A stretch of DNA of 64,000 nt from Planctomycetota bacterium (GTDB lineage Bacteria > Planctomycetota > Planctomycetia > Planctomycetales > Planctomycetaceae). Positions 17,416 through 26,137 of the stretch are shown piece after piece. The stretch spans positions 62,001 to 126,000 of the forward strand of contig JAEZFD010000010.1 in assembly GCA_023417655.1 (NCBI GenBank). Direction: 5' to 3'. Position numbers and translations under genes: made by a program. A model generated the notes under the pieces. It was not told the origin of the DNA. It searched no databases and saw only the letters and a list, made by a program, of their open reading frames with translations. Position 1 is the first letter of the stretch, and every line of letters begins with the position of its first letter.

Positions 17416-17891
17416 GACACCCGCACCATCATGAGCGAGGTCCTTTCGCTACGCCTCTCACCCGGAGAACAACATTTCGCAAATCGTTCACCCACAACTA
17501 TTTATGGAATTCCAAACTCCGAGCACACACTAACCCGTCGCGACTTTCTCTTTGTACATTGCGTAATTCACCGCGGCGGGAAGTCAGAAAATCCGCGGAA
17601 ATTGCTCAGAAAACCGGATTCCGTGCAACAGGATTGCCTCACGCGGCGTCAGCACCGAAGCGACAACCCTGAACAGGCGCGGGTGAGCAACCGATCTGGC
17701 CGGATTTCGGAGTGACCGGTATGATAGTCAGGCACCCTGATGACTCCGCTGTCGTTGAGGCAATGGTCTCTCCTGATCAGGCAATGGATGCCCGAAATTC
17801 GCAGCGCCCCCTCCTCCGGCCGGCGGGCACTGCACATGAATGACCTGGAATATCGATCAGGCAAAGATTCAGAGAGTCAGCAGTATTTCCT
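17416..17891. other. Divergent intergenic region upstream of sigma factor
   Basis: About 475 bases between the transporter and the sigma factor. Open frames here are short and lack coding character. It probably contains both promoters; I see no clear recognition elements or repeat. Confidence 0.5.
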
Positions 17892-18524
17892 GTGAGCGCT
17901 CTGATCCTGCAATCCTGTCGTGGAACGCGTCTCGTGGAACAGTTTCCTCACCCGCAGACTTGCGAACAGCGCGTCGTCGCGGAAGCGTGGATCGCGGGTG
18001 CCTCTGACCGGCTGACCCGCCTTGCCCGACGACTCAAGCGGGATTTCCCCACGGTCGGTCGCTGGGAACAGACAGATGATGTTCTGCAGAATGCCCTGCT
18101 CCGTCTGTATCAGTCGCTTAAGATCGTCGAAGTTCAGAATCCGCTTCACTTTCACCGACTTGCGGCTCTGCAGATTCGCCGGGAACTCCTCGATCTGTGC
18201 CGACACTATCAGGGGGAATACGGAGTCGCCTCCAATCACGCGACTTGGATTCCGTCGGAAAGCGAGCACGCCGGGGCAACCGGCCCTGATCCCGGTGAGA
18301 CGACTGGAAGCCCGGAAGATCTGGCAGAGTGGGCAGATTTCCATTCCGAGGTTGAGAAGCTTCCGGAAGAAGATCGCGAAGTCTTTGACCTGATCTGGTA
18401 CGCAGGGCTCAGTCAGGCAGAAGCAGCACAGGCACTGAACATCAGCCTGAAGACCATTCAACGGCGGTGGCGCGGTGCGCGACTGCGACTTTCGGACACA
18501 CTCGGCGGCCGACCGGCCCCTTAG
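17892..18524 (+). CDS. ECF-type RNA polymerase sigma factor
   Basis: A 210-residue sigma-70 family protein of the extracytoplasmic-function type. Region 2 is seen around WEQTDDVLQNALLRLYQSL and the helix carrying HFHRLAALQIRRELLD; region 4 around LPEEDREVFDLIWYAGLSQ followed by AEAAQALNISLKTIQRRW, a helix-turn-helix that reads the -35 element. The GTG at 17892 is the start used; an earlier or later start cannot be excluded. The kinase gene begins 11 bases after the stop, so the two form one transcript. In planctomycetes ECF factors encoded beside Ser/Thr kinases are a known arrangement in which the kinase is thought to control the sigma factor, in place of an anti-sigma factor. None is seen here. 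Confidence 0.9.
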   Translation: MSALILQSCRGTRLVEQFPHPQTCEQRVVAEAWIAGASDRLTRLARRLKRDFPTVGRWEQTDDVLQNALLRLYQSLKIVEVQNPLHFHRLAALQIRRELLDLCRHYQGEYGVASNHATWIPSESEHAGATGPDPGETTGSPEDLAEWADFHSEVEKLPEEDREVFDLIWYAGLSQAEAAQALNISLKTIQRRWRGARLRLSDTLGGRPAP

Positions 18525-18535
18525 TTTTCACGAGA

Positions 18536-20782
18536 ATGACGGACGGTATGCACTCGGGTTCGCAGATTGATGAACTGCTGGATCGTTGGGAAGAAGCACT
18601 CGCCCGAGGCGAAGTGCTGACTGCAGAAGAACTCTGCGCCGAATGCCCTGAACTCAAAGAATCGATCCAGCAGCAGATTAATAAGCTGCTGAACCTGCGT
18701 GAGAAGTACGATGTCACCTCCCGTCCGGCGACCCATTTCTCGCCTGTCGTTTCAGAACCGACGAACGTCCCGATCTCGGAAGGGATCGAGGGGGGCGTCT
18801 CGGTGATGACTAGCGTCGAACAGATGCAGCTGTTCGCGACGGGTGGACTCGGCCGCATTTTCCGTGGAACTGACACCGTTCTGCACCGCGAGGTTGCGGT
18901 CAAATTTCTGCAGGAACAGCACGTTAACCGACCTCGCATGCTGGAGCGGTTTGTCGCAGAAGCTGAGATCACGAGTCGTCTCGACCATCCGAACATTGTT
19001 CCCGTCCATGGATTCGGTTGGACGCGCGCCGGGCATCCCTTCTATGTGATGAGGTTGATCCGGGGAGAGTCTCTCGACGCAGAGATCGATCGATTCCATT
19101 CGCGTCCCATTCGAGGGCCTGGTGCTTATCGCAGCAGTGACTTCCGCAACCTGCTCCAGCGTGTCAAAGACACCTGTAATGCGATTGCGTATGCCCACAG
19201 CCGAGGGATCGTGCATCTGGACATCAAACCGCAGAACATTCTCATCGGGAAATACGGTGAAACGCTGGTCGTCGACTGGGGACTGGCTGCTCGGGTCGGT
19301 CGGGAAGATCGCTTTCGCCTGAACGGCGAACAGACGATGAACCTGATGATGACTCCGACTTCCAACAGTTCCTCCTATCAGGGGGGAGGAACGCCGGCCT
19401 ACATGAGTCCGGAACAGGTGATCTGGCAACCTTCCCCGGGTCCAGCAGCCGACCTGTTCTGTCTGGGAGCAACGCTCTTCAAGATTTGTACCGGACGCCC
19501 TCCGTACCGCGGTGCCCGTCAGCCGAAGGTGGTCGATCAAAATCTGACCGTGGATTTTCCTCTGCCGCGAGAGGTCATCCGGCACATCCCCAAGCCACTT
19601 CAGTCCATCTGCCTGAAGGCGATGGCAATGCAGCCGGAGAAGCGTTACGAGACGGCTCTGGACCTCGCAGCGGACATCGATCGATATCTCGTCGGCGCCA
19701 AGGTTCACGCTCACGCCGAAGGCTTGGCAGAGCGGATCGGCCGCTTTGTGAACTTGCACCGAAAGAGCTCATTTCTCGTTGTGGTGCTGGTCCTTCTGCT
19801 GTTATTCGCGAGCGTCATTTCGAGTCTGCGGTATTCCGAGATCGCACACCGCGAAGCACAGGCGCGTATGTCGGTCGAACAGTTGCAGTCACGCACACTT
19901 GCTGGATCCGCTGGATATGCGGCCGAGATGTTTGCAGGTGAAATTCAGAATCGCTGGACAGTGCTCGACAAAGCGGCGACGAGTCCTCTCCTGAAAGAGC
20001 AACTACAGCTCTATGCTTCCGGCAAGATGGACGCTGTTGATCGACCGGCCCTGCAGGCGTGGCTGGGTGATCAGTTCATGAGATACCGCGACCTCAATGC
20101 CAGCAGCTGGTTCATTGTCGCCGCAGATGGAACGCAGCTGGTCGTGTTTCCGAGAAATCGCACCGCCAGCGAAGGGAGCAACTATTCCCATCGTGATTAC
20201 TTCCATGGGCAAGGGCGGGACTATGAGAAAGGTGCTGCTCCCGATGATGTGAAGCCGACCCGGTCGCCGCACTTTTCAGTTCCTTATGTGAGCACGAATT
20301 CCAGTCGCCTGCGGGTCGCTCTCAGTGTTCCGATCTGGAAGGACGACGATGGCGTGGGGGAACCACTCGGGATCCTGGCCATGAGTACCGAACTGGGTCA
20401 AATGAAAATGCTGGAAAGCGCGATCCTGATTGACACGCGGACCGACCATTTCGAAGGGAAGCCCTTGAACGGGCTCGTTCTCCAGCACCCGCGACTACAC
20501 CAGCGCGACGAAGTCCAGAACGCGGCCCGCCGTTCCTATTACCGGGTCTCTCCCGATGAACTTGCCAAGCTGATGGGACGGGGGCACGATCGCCAGCTGG
20601 ATCCGCAGTTCATCGATCCGATGGATCAACAGACCGGCGAACAGCTGGCGGCCGCAGCACCGGTCGTCGTCAATGACTGGGTCAGCCATGGAGACCAACG
20701 GGAGCGTCCCACTGGTCTGCTGGTGGTGATCACGCAGCCACACCTCAAGTCGTCGATCGAACAGAAAAAATCAGAGCCGTAA
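18536..20782 (+). CDS. Ser/Thr kinase with C-terminal extracellular Cache-like sensor
   Basis: A 748-residue transmembrane kinase. The N-terminal 75 residues are helical (DELLDRWEEALARGE). The kinase domain (about 90-385) shows a reduced glycine loop (FATGGLGRIF), the ATP Lys in VAVKFL, HLDIKPQN in place of HRDLKPEN, DWG in place of DFG, and GTPAYMSPEQ. Core Lys, Asp and Asn are present, so it should be active, though it is non-RD. A single membrane helix (about 412-432, LVVVLVLLLLF) is followed by about 310 residues outside, with Cache-like marks: a helix, then SSWFIVAADGTQL, SHRDYFHG and LGILAMSTEL. This suggests ligand sensing outside and signalling to the ECF sigma factor encoded 11 bases upstream. 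ATG 18536 is chosen as first start clear of the sigma gene. Confidence 0.9.
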   Translation: MTDGMHSGSQIDELLDRWEEALARGEVLTAEELCAECPELKESIQQQINKLLNLREKYDVTSRPATHFSPVVSEPTNVPISEGIEGGVSVMTSVEQMQLFATGGLGRIFRGTDTVLHREVAVKFLQEQHVNRPRMLERFVAEAEITSRLDHPNIVPVHGFGWTRAGHPFYVMRLIRGESLDAEIDRFHSRPIRGPGAYRSSDFRNLLQRVKDTCNAIAYAHSRGIVHLDIKPQNILIGKYGETLVVDWGLAARVGREDRFRLNGEQTMNLMMTPTSNSSSYQGGGTPAYMSPEQVIWQPSPGPAADLFCLGATLFKICTGRPPYRGARQPKVVDQNLTVDFPLPREVIRHIPKPLQSICLKAMAMQPEKRYETALDLAADIDRYLVGAKVHAHAEGLAERIGRFVNLHRKSSFLVVVLVLLLLFASVISSLRYSEIAHREAQARMSVEQLQSRTLAGSAGYAAEMFAGEIQNRWTVLDKAATSPLLKEQLQLYASGKMDAVDRPALQAWLGDQFMRYRDLNASSWFIVAADGTQLVVFPRNRTASEGSNYSHRDYFHGQGRDYEKGAAPDDVKPTRSPHFSVPYVSTNSSRLRVALSVPIWKDDDGVGEPLGILAMSTELGQMKMLESAILIDTRTDHFEGKPLNGLVLQHPRLHQRDEVQNAARRSYYRVSPDELAKLMGRGHDRQLDPQFIDPMDQQTGEQLAAAAPVVVNDWVSHGDQRERPTGLLVVITQPHLKSSIEQKKSEP

Positions 20783-20853
20783 GCAGGGTCCGGGCGCCTC
20801 ATCTCGTGACACTTCGAATCGAAGGCCGAGAGACGCCGATCGACTTCGTCGCT

Positions 20854-21294
20854 CTATTTGGAACTGAGTTCGAAGTCGAATTTCTGATTGGATTGACCTT
20901 CTTTTACTTCGGCATTCAACCCTGAAAGTTTCGGATCCCGGTATTTTGCAGGGACCGCCGACTTTCCTTCTGAGAATCCGCCCGTGGGGAGTTCCTTCCC
21001 TGGCTCTTCAAGCCACGAAGAGACGCATACCGCGTAGTTGCCAGGCGTAATTCCTTTACGACTGCCCGATTCACTCAGCGAGAACTTCCCACCTTTGATA
21101 TCACCGACGGCGACTGCAAAGCCCTTATCACCCATGAACGAGACCGTGCCTGAAGGCAAAGGCTGTCCGTCCAGTTTCACTTCTCCTGAAACCAGAGTCC
21201 GTCCGTCTGTTCCCTTACCGCATCCGCAGGCCAGTGCGAGCAAGGCGACGCAAACCACGTTAGGGAGCCGGAGAGTCGAAATCTTCATGATCAT
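20854..21294 (-). CDS. Small lipoprotein, transthyretin-like fold
   Basis: A 146-residue exported lipoprotein (144 if the ATG at 21288 is used). A hydrophobic signal ends in a lipobox LACG with Cys available for lipid attachment. The rest is a single beta-rich domain with VSGEVKLDGQPLPSGTVSF and SGSRKGITPGNYAVCV, the pattern of planctomycete carboxypeptidase-regulatory or transthyretin-like lipoproteins that are often encoded next to DUF1559 genes. That is the arrangement here: the DUF1559 gene is just upstream on the same strand. A terminator-like hairpin lies between them, so expression may not be strictly joint. Function is unknown. Confidence 0.82.
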   Translation of the reverse strand: MIMKISTLRLPNVVCVALLALACGCGKGTDGRTLVSGEVKLDGQPLPSGTVSFMGDKGFAVAVGDIKGGKFSLSESGSRKGITPGNYAVCVSSWLEEPGKELPTGGFSEGKSAVPAKYRDPKLSGLNAEVKEGQSNQKFDFELSSK

Positions 21295-21416
21295 CGCGTC
21301 GATTCCACTGCTTGAGCTACTTGTGAAATGATTTCATCGTTCGCACTTCGCGGCGAACTTTCTTCTGTTCGGAAACCGCCAGGCGCAGTCACATCGGAGG
21401 ACAAAACGCCCTCAGG

Positions 21417-21461
21417 AAGAAAAACCCGCACCGTCCGTCGCAGACGCAGTCCAGACGGTGC
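21417..21461 (-). terminator. Intrinsic terminator after DUF1559 gene
   Basis: An 8-base-pair GC-rich stem (21428-21435 with 21454-21461) is followed on the minus strand by GGG and a T-rich run (complement of 21417-21424). It lies about 100 bases past the DUF1559 stop and before the lipoprotein start. Confidence 0.7.
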
Positions 21462-21562
21462 AGGGAAAGCAGTCATCCATTGCATGAAGCCGCAGACTTC
21501 TCTCGCGGACATCAAATGACGCGTTGGATCAGAAGTGAATTCTGTCCTGACCAGCGACGGCC

Positions 21563-22642
21563 TTAGAATCCACTGATTGGATTTCCGTCCATCCGGTTTC
21601 CGAGGTAGCAATACGTCGGGTAGTCGATGCTATCGCTCAGGAAATGGACAGAACCGTCGACGAAGAGGAAGTGAGCTCCACCTGTGTGATAGCTGGCGTG
21701 TCCACTGCCTCGTTGCCATGTGCTCTGCGACGCGGCGACCTGAGCTTCAAGGAATGAGCTATTCAACTTCAGGTGAAACAGAGTCATCGGGACGTTAACC
21801 GCCCACATGGACCCGTAGGCATTAAAGTGAGGCTTCGTTTCTCCCATGAAGAGAGTGTTGCTGGTGCCGTCTGTGACATCGCCCACCCGCACATTCCCGA
21901 TCCCCCGATTCCCCATGCCGACGCCCCCTTTTCCGTTGAGGTGCGGGCGACTCCAGCCAGATCGAATGCCGTTCGTGTTCAATCGGCAGAATGTTGCGGT
22001 GGTTCCACAGTCTTGGGCATCGCCATCCGGCTGCATCGGGCCGCCGACGATGCGATACATTCCCTCCTGAACTCGGATATTCGTCCCTGTATCAGAAAAG
22101 TTTGCCAGGTCGATCGGCTTTCCGGATCCCGCAAGCGGGTTGCTGGGACAGGTCGCAACGGGGAAGAACTTGTTCTCAATCAGCCGGAGATTGGTAAGAC
22201 CGCTCGATCCGACAGTCGTATTATCATTGGTGGACGCATTCTGGGCGAACTGCTGATAAAGCGCCTGCTGCTCGATGTACGGCAGGATCATTCGAAACAG
22301 CTGTCCCGTTCTGGGCTGCGTCTGCACCCAGGTCGTTCCGGCGTTCGCCGTGTCAGCATCAGTGAAGGTGCTAGCGAACGGGAAGACGTTGGCCACATCG
22401 TGATAGTTGTGCAGAGCCAATCCGAACTGCTTCAGATTGTTCTTACACTGCGACCGCCGAGCGGCTTCCCGAGCCTGCTGAACGGCCGGAAGCAGAAGAG
22501 CGATCAATACCGCGATGATTGCAATCACCACCAGCAGTTCGATCAGCGTAAATCCTCGACGTTGAATGCGAGCGTGTGAGCAGGAGGAGAGCGACGCCTG
22601 TGAGCGCGAACCTTCCTCGAAGTGCGTTCTTACTGAACCCAT
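21563..22642 (-). CDS. DUF1559 protein with prepilin-type N-terminus
   Basis: A 359-residue protein of a family greatly expanded in planctomycetes. After a 28-residue polar leader comes the type IV prepilin cleavage and methylation motif RRGFTLIELLVVIAI, a hydrophobic helix and PAVQQAREAARRSQCKNNLKQ, then the DUF1559 domain (about 65-340). The C-terminal region keeps the family H-x9-DG block as FLFVDGSVHFLSD. It is probably processed by a prepilin peptidase and assembled into pseudopilus or surface structures, but the role of DUF1559 proteins is not established. The partner lipoprotein gene lies downstream. The start at 22642 is the first ATG; the leader is long, so a start closer to the RRGF motif is possible. 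Confidence 0.93.
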   Translation of the reverse strand: MGSVRTHFEEGSRSQASLSSCSHARIQRRGFTLIELLVVIAIIAVLIALLLPAVQQAREAARRSQCKNNLKQFGLALHNYHDVANVFPFASTFTDADTANAGTTWVQTQPRTGQLFRMILPYIEQQALYQQFAQNASTNDNTTVGSSGLTNLRLIENKFFPVATCPSNPLAGSGKPIDLANFSDTGTNIRVQEGMYRIVGGPMQPDGDAQDCGTTATFCRLNTNGIRSGWSRPHLNGKGGVGMGNRGIGNVRVGDVTDGTSNTLFMGETKPHFNAYGSMWAVNVPMTLFHLKLNSSFLEAQVAASQSTWQRGSGHASYHTGGAHFLFVDGSVHFLSDSIDYPTYCYLGNRMDGNPISGF

Positions 22643-22899
22643 TAGACAAACCTTCAGAATCAGTGGTGACGAATGTCTGACGCATGAATTGCATCAAGAA
22701 ATCAATGACCTTAGATGCTTGTTTACGTCGCGTCAACACCCTATTTGATGTCACATGGGTACTTTCGGCGCAAAATGGCGCCGATTTCAGCGACAAGGCC
22801 GAGCGATCCTCAGACCAGGTGAGCCGTAAGGCCTGCCATTGGCACAGGTCTCCGGGATTAACATTCAGCGTCCTGAAAGAACTGCCTTGTGTAAACCAC

Positions 22900-24645
22900 T
22901 CAGCCGCGGTCATTTACGGTGCGGCCGAGCACCATGTCAAAGGCGCTGACCGCAGGGACCAACATCGCGAGGGTCGTACCGCCATAGGCTCCGAGAATTG
23001 CCAGACAAACGGCAGGTGCGTCACCCAGTAGGAAGCTCACGACTGCATAGAAGGTCGCAAACGGGAGTACCCCGGCAGCAATTAAAAGCGCTTGCGACGG
23101 GTTTTGGTGCGTTAAAGAAGTTCCGAGCGCCAGACTTCCCCCGAGAATGAAGATCAGGAACGGGAGCAACTGCAGCAGGAAACTGGTTCGGGCTTCAACG
23201 ATCAGCATCATGCAGATGAAGATCCCGACAAACAGAAAGAACATGGTTCCCAGGCTATTCAGAATCGCCGCCTTCGAAGCCTGGAATGAGAAGCCTGAGT
23301 GCAGTCCCAGCATGGCCGAGAAAAGCACCAGCGTAACGTAACTGATGATGATGCAGATCAGGCTTCCAACCGAAAGACCTCCCCGCATCCAATACATGAA
23401 GATCGGAATAAGGGGAATCGCAATGAGTTCTTTAGTATTGAACAGAACCCCAAGCAGTTTGCCGTAAACGAACTCTCCCGGCGTAATTTCGGTAACCAGC
23501 AGCAGTTCAAGGGTTTGTCCGTCTCGTTCGGAGGTAAGCGATGTGACGGACTGGGCATTCACCAGAATCAGAGTCGCAAGCGAAAGAAGGACGAAGACCA
23601 GTCCGATTCCGGAAATCGTTCCGAAAACCAGCGGGGCATCAGGTGGGAGGCGACTGAGCCAGAGAACGCAGAAGACTGCGAACATCACATAGGCCACCTT
23701 GATCAGACCCACTTTACGGCCATACGCCTGCGTGCAGATCTCCCGCCACAGGATCGGATGAGTCCAGACATTTCGCTGTCGCGACGCCACTGTCGCCGGA
23801 GCGAGTGCCTCATCTTTCGGAGCGTATTCATCCGTCTGCAGGTACATGGCTCGGGAGGGGTTCCACACCCGCAGCATGATGCAGGTCCAGCTCCATTGCA
23901 GAACAGCGAGAACGCTTAAAACGACGACGCTCGCCCAGGCATTGACGTTCGGGACGCCGACTTCCGTCGTCAGCGTTAATGGATGCAGAACATCATAAAG
24001 CGAGCGGAACGGATCGCAGGCACTGGCAATTTGTCCCACCAGACTCGTCGGCCCTGCGAGGCTGCGGACGGTTTCCGTCAGGCCGATAAAGAGCCCTGCT
24101 CCGAGGATTGTGACGGCCAAGATCTGAAAGGTCTTTTCGCGCCAGTATCCGACGAGTGTTCCCCAGGCCGACGCGACGAGAGCGGTGACCAGACAAATCA
24201 GTTCCACCCAGAGAATTTGGGAGAAAGTCATTCCTCCGAGCATCCGCAAGCAGCAGAGCACCGGCAGTGAAATAACGAGGAAGACCCAGACCGGAAGGAT
24301 GCTCGCCAGCGATTTGCCGATGACCAGTTCAACCGCTCTGAGGTCGGTCATCAACAGAAGAATCAGCGTGCGGCGGTCTTTCTCCTGAGCCACATTGCCG
24401 GCGGAGAGCAGCAACGAAGCCCCAAGGACCAATGCCAGCTGAAAGATACAAATGACGCCGAAGATCGAAGCCCCGAAGTGAGCGATGTCGCCCAGACTCC
24501 GCATCGGAGACAGACCGGACGCTGTCTGCGCCCCGGTGTAAATCAAGACACACAGCGCGGCAACGTATCCAGCACGTAACCCGAAATGACGAATGTGCCG
24601 AGGGAGAGTTAACAGTTCGCGAACCAGCAGAGGACCACCGATCAC
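22900..24645 (-). CDS. ABC-2 type transporter permease
   Basis: A 581-residue membrane protein with at least ten hydrophobic segments in two groups. The N-terminal group has the ABC-2/NatB-like coupling region around NVAQEKDRRTLILLLMTDL; the second group repeats it as SLTSERDGQTLELLLVTEITPGE. This internal duplication suggests one chain carries both halves of the channel. The GTG at 24645 with a GGGAGAG site about ten bases upstream is the likely start. No ATPase gene is adjacent on this strand; the divergent ATPase gene at 25116 could serve both permeases. Substrate unknown; export is expected for the family. Confidence 0.85.
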   Translation of the reverse strand: MIGGPLLVRELLTLPRHIRHFGLRAGYVAALCVLIYTGAQTASGLSPMRSLGDIAHFGASIFGVICIFQLALVLGASLLLSAGNVAQEKDRRTLILLLMTDLRAVELVIGKSLASILPVWVFLVISLPVLCCLRMLGGMTFSQILWVELICLVTALVASAWGTLVGYWREKTFQILAVTILGAGLFIGLTETVRSLAGPTSLVGQIASACDPFRSLYDVLHPLTLTTEVGVPNVNAWASVVVLSVLAVLQWSWTCIMLRVWNPSRAMYLQTDEYAPKDEALAPATVASRQRNVWTHPILWREICTQAYGRKVGLIKVAYVMFAVFCVLWLSRLPPDAPLVFGTISGIGLVFVLLSLATLILVNAQSVTSLTSERDGQTLELLLVTEITPGEFVYGKLLGVLFNTKELIAIPLIPIFMYWMRGGLSVGSLICIIISYVTLVLFSAMLGLHSGFSFQASKAAILNSLGTMFFLFVGIFICMMLIVEARTSFLLQLLPFLIFILGGSLALGTSLTHQNPSQALLIAAGVLPFATFYAVVSFLLGDAPAVCLAILGAYGGTTLAMLVPAVSAFDMVLGRTVNDRG

Positions 24646-25115
24646 CAGACATCTCTCCCGCGGGATGACATATTTTCTGCAAATTCCGACAGCATCGAGA
24701 CATCAAGTATAGAAACTGTGGAGTTTCGGGACCACTTCAGGAGAAATTCAGAGATTCTTCCAGAAATTCCATCCGAATTCATAAGGATCAGGCAACGCCC
24801 CATTACCTTTCTTGAAAGGCGCGTGATCCGTTCTTACATTACTTTGGTCTGGTTTTGAACTTTTCTTTGGAACGGATGCACAATCGACCAGGAAGTGGGT
24901 CATCATTTGAAGAAATGATGAGGAGGGTCCCGTGAGAATTCCACTCGCCTCGCGGAAACGTGATTGTTCCATCTTTTGCTCGGTCCTTTCCGGTAACTGG
25001 GCGTCGAATTTCTGTCGTTATTCCATTTCGAATCATCTGACTAGCAGTCGAATCCGCTGATCGTGACATCTCAGTCCGACTGAGGCACGATCCGTATTTG
25101 GGGAGACTCAGTATC
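24646..25115. other. Divergent intergenic region between ABC genes
   Basis: About 470 bases, relatively AT-rich near 24700-24850, with no recognisable gene. It should carry promoters for the permease on the minus strand and the ATPase operon on the plus strand. Confidence 0.5.
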
Positions 25116-26018
25116 GTGTCTGAAAACGTCATTGAGATTCGCAACCTTTCCAAGACATACCGCGACTTCTGGGGCCGCCCCAAAGTCAAAGCTCTGAACT
25201 CGCTCAGCCTGGAAGTGAAACGCGGCGAGATTTTCGGACTTCTGGGGCCAAACGGATCCGGCAAGACGACTACTCTGAAGCTTCTCCTCGGCCTGCTCTT
25301 CCCCAGCGAAGGGACCGTGAGCATTCTCGGCCGCCCGGCACATGACGTTGAGAAGAACGAACGCATCGGGTACCTGCCAGAAGAGTCGTATCTCTACCGC
25401 TTCCTGAACGCAGATGAGACCCTCGACTTCTATGGTCGGCTCTTCAAGATGTCGTCGGCCGAGCGACGGAAACGCTGCGATGCACTGATTCAGCAGGTCG
25501 GTCTGCAGGGAGCCCGCCGCCGCCAGTTGAAAGAATATTCAAAAGGGATGACCCGCCGTATCGGTCTGGCTCAGGCCCTGATCAATGATCCCGAACTCGT
25601 CCTTCTCGACGAACCGACAAGCGGACTCGATCCGCTCGGTACCCGCGACATGAAGGACATGATCATCAATCTGCGGGAGCAGGGAAAAACGGTCGTGATG
25701 AGCAGCCACCTGCTCGCCGACGTGCAGGACGTCTGCGACCGGATCGCCATTCTCTATCGCGGCGAATTGAAAGTGATCGGTAGCGTGCAGGAACTGCTGG
25801 AATCCCGTGAGGAAACCCAGTTGCTCACCAGCCCACTGTCGAACGAAGCACTGACGGAAGTTGAACAGGTCCTGAAGCGTTACGGTGCAAGTCTGAAGAA
25901 GACCTCGCACCCGACCTCGACCCTCGAAGACCTGTTCCTGCGAACCGTCGCCGAAAGCGAGGCTCGGCCCGGACGCCGATTCGAACCGGGTGAACGTCCG
26001 GCGAATGAAAAATCCTAG
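25116..26018 (+). CDS. ABC transporter ATP-binding protein
   Basis: A 300-residue ABC ATPase of the drug/Na+ export (NatA/CcmA-like) class. Visible motifs: Walker A GPNGSGKTT, Q-loop region YLPEESYLYR, signature YSKGMTRR (a variant of LSGGQ), Walker B LVLLDEPTSGLDP, and the H-loop SSHLL. The C-terminal 70 residues form the usual extension of this subgroup. GTG 25116 is chosen because it has a GGGGAG site ten bases upstream; the frame is open a little further. It heads an operon with the permease at 26138 and the anchored protein at 27772. The cargo is unknown. Confidence 0.94.
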   Translation: MSENVIEIRNLSKTYRDFWGRPKVKALNSLSLEVKRGEIFGLLGPNGSGKTTTLKLLLGLLFPSEGTVSILGRPAHDVEKNERIGYLPEESYLYRFLNADETLDFYGRLFKMSSAERRKRCDALIQQVGLQGARRRQLKEYSKGMTRRIGLAQALINDPELVLLDEPTSGLDPLGTRDMKDMIINLREQGKTVVMSSHLLADVQDVCDRIAILYRGELKVIGSVQELLESREETQLLTSPLSNEALTEVEQVLKRYGASLKKTSHPTSTLEDLFLRTVAESEARPGRRFEPGERPANEKS

Positions 26019-26137
26019 GGGCGTGCAGGACTCGGCAGGTCTCGTCCTCGGCACTCCTGGTTCGCCGGGACGACCAGCCAGCCGATTCCTCATTCAAGTG
26101 AAACTCGCTTTTGCAGATCCCTATTCGAGGCTGATCG

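Noticed and set aside
18752..19759. Open frame of 335 codons antisense to the Ser/Thr kinase
   Set aside because: Antisense to clear kinase motifs; composition is not protein-like.
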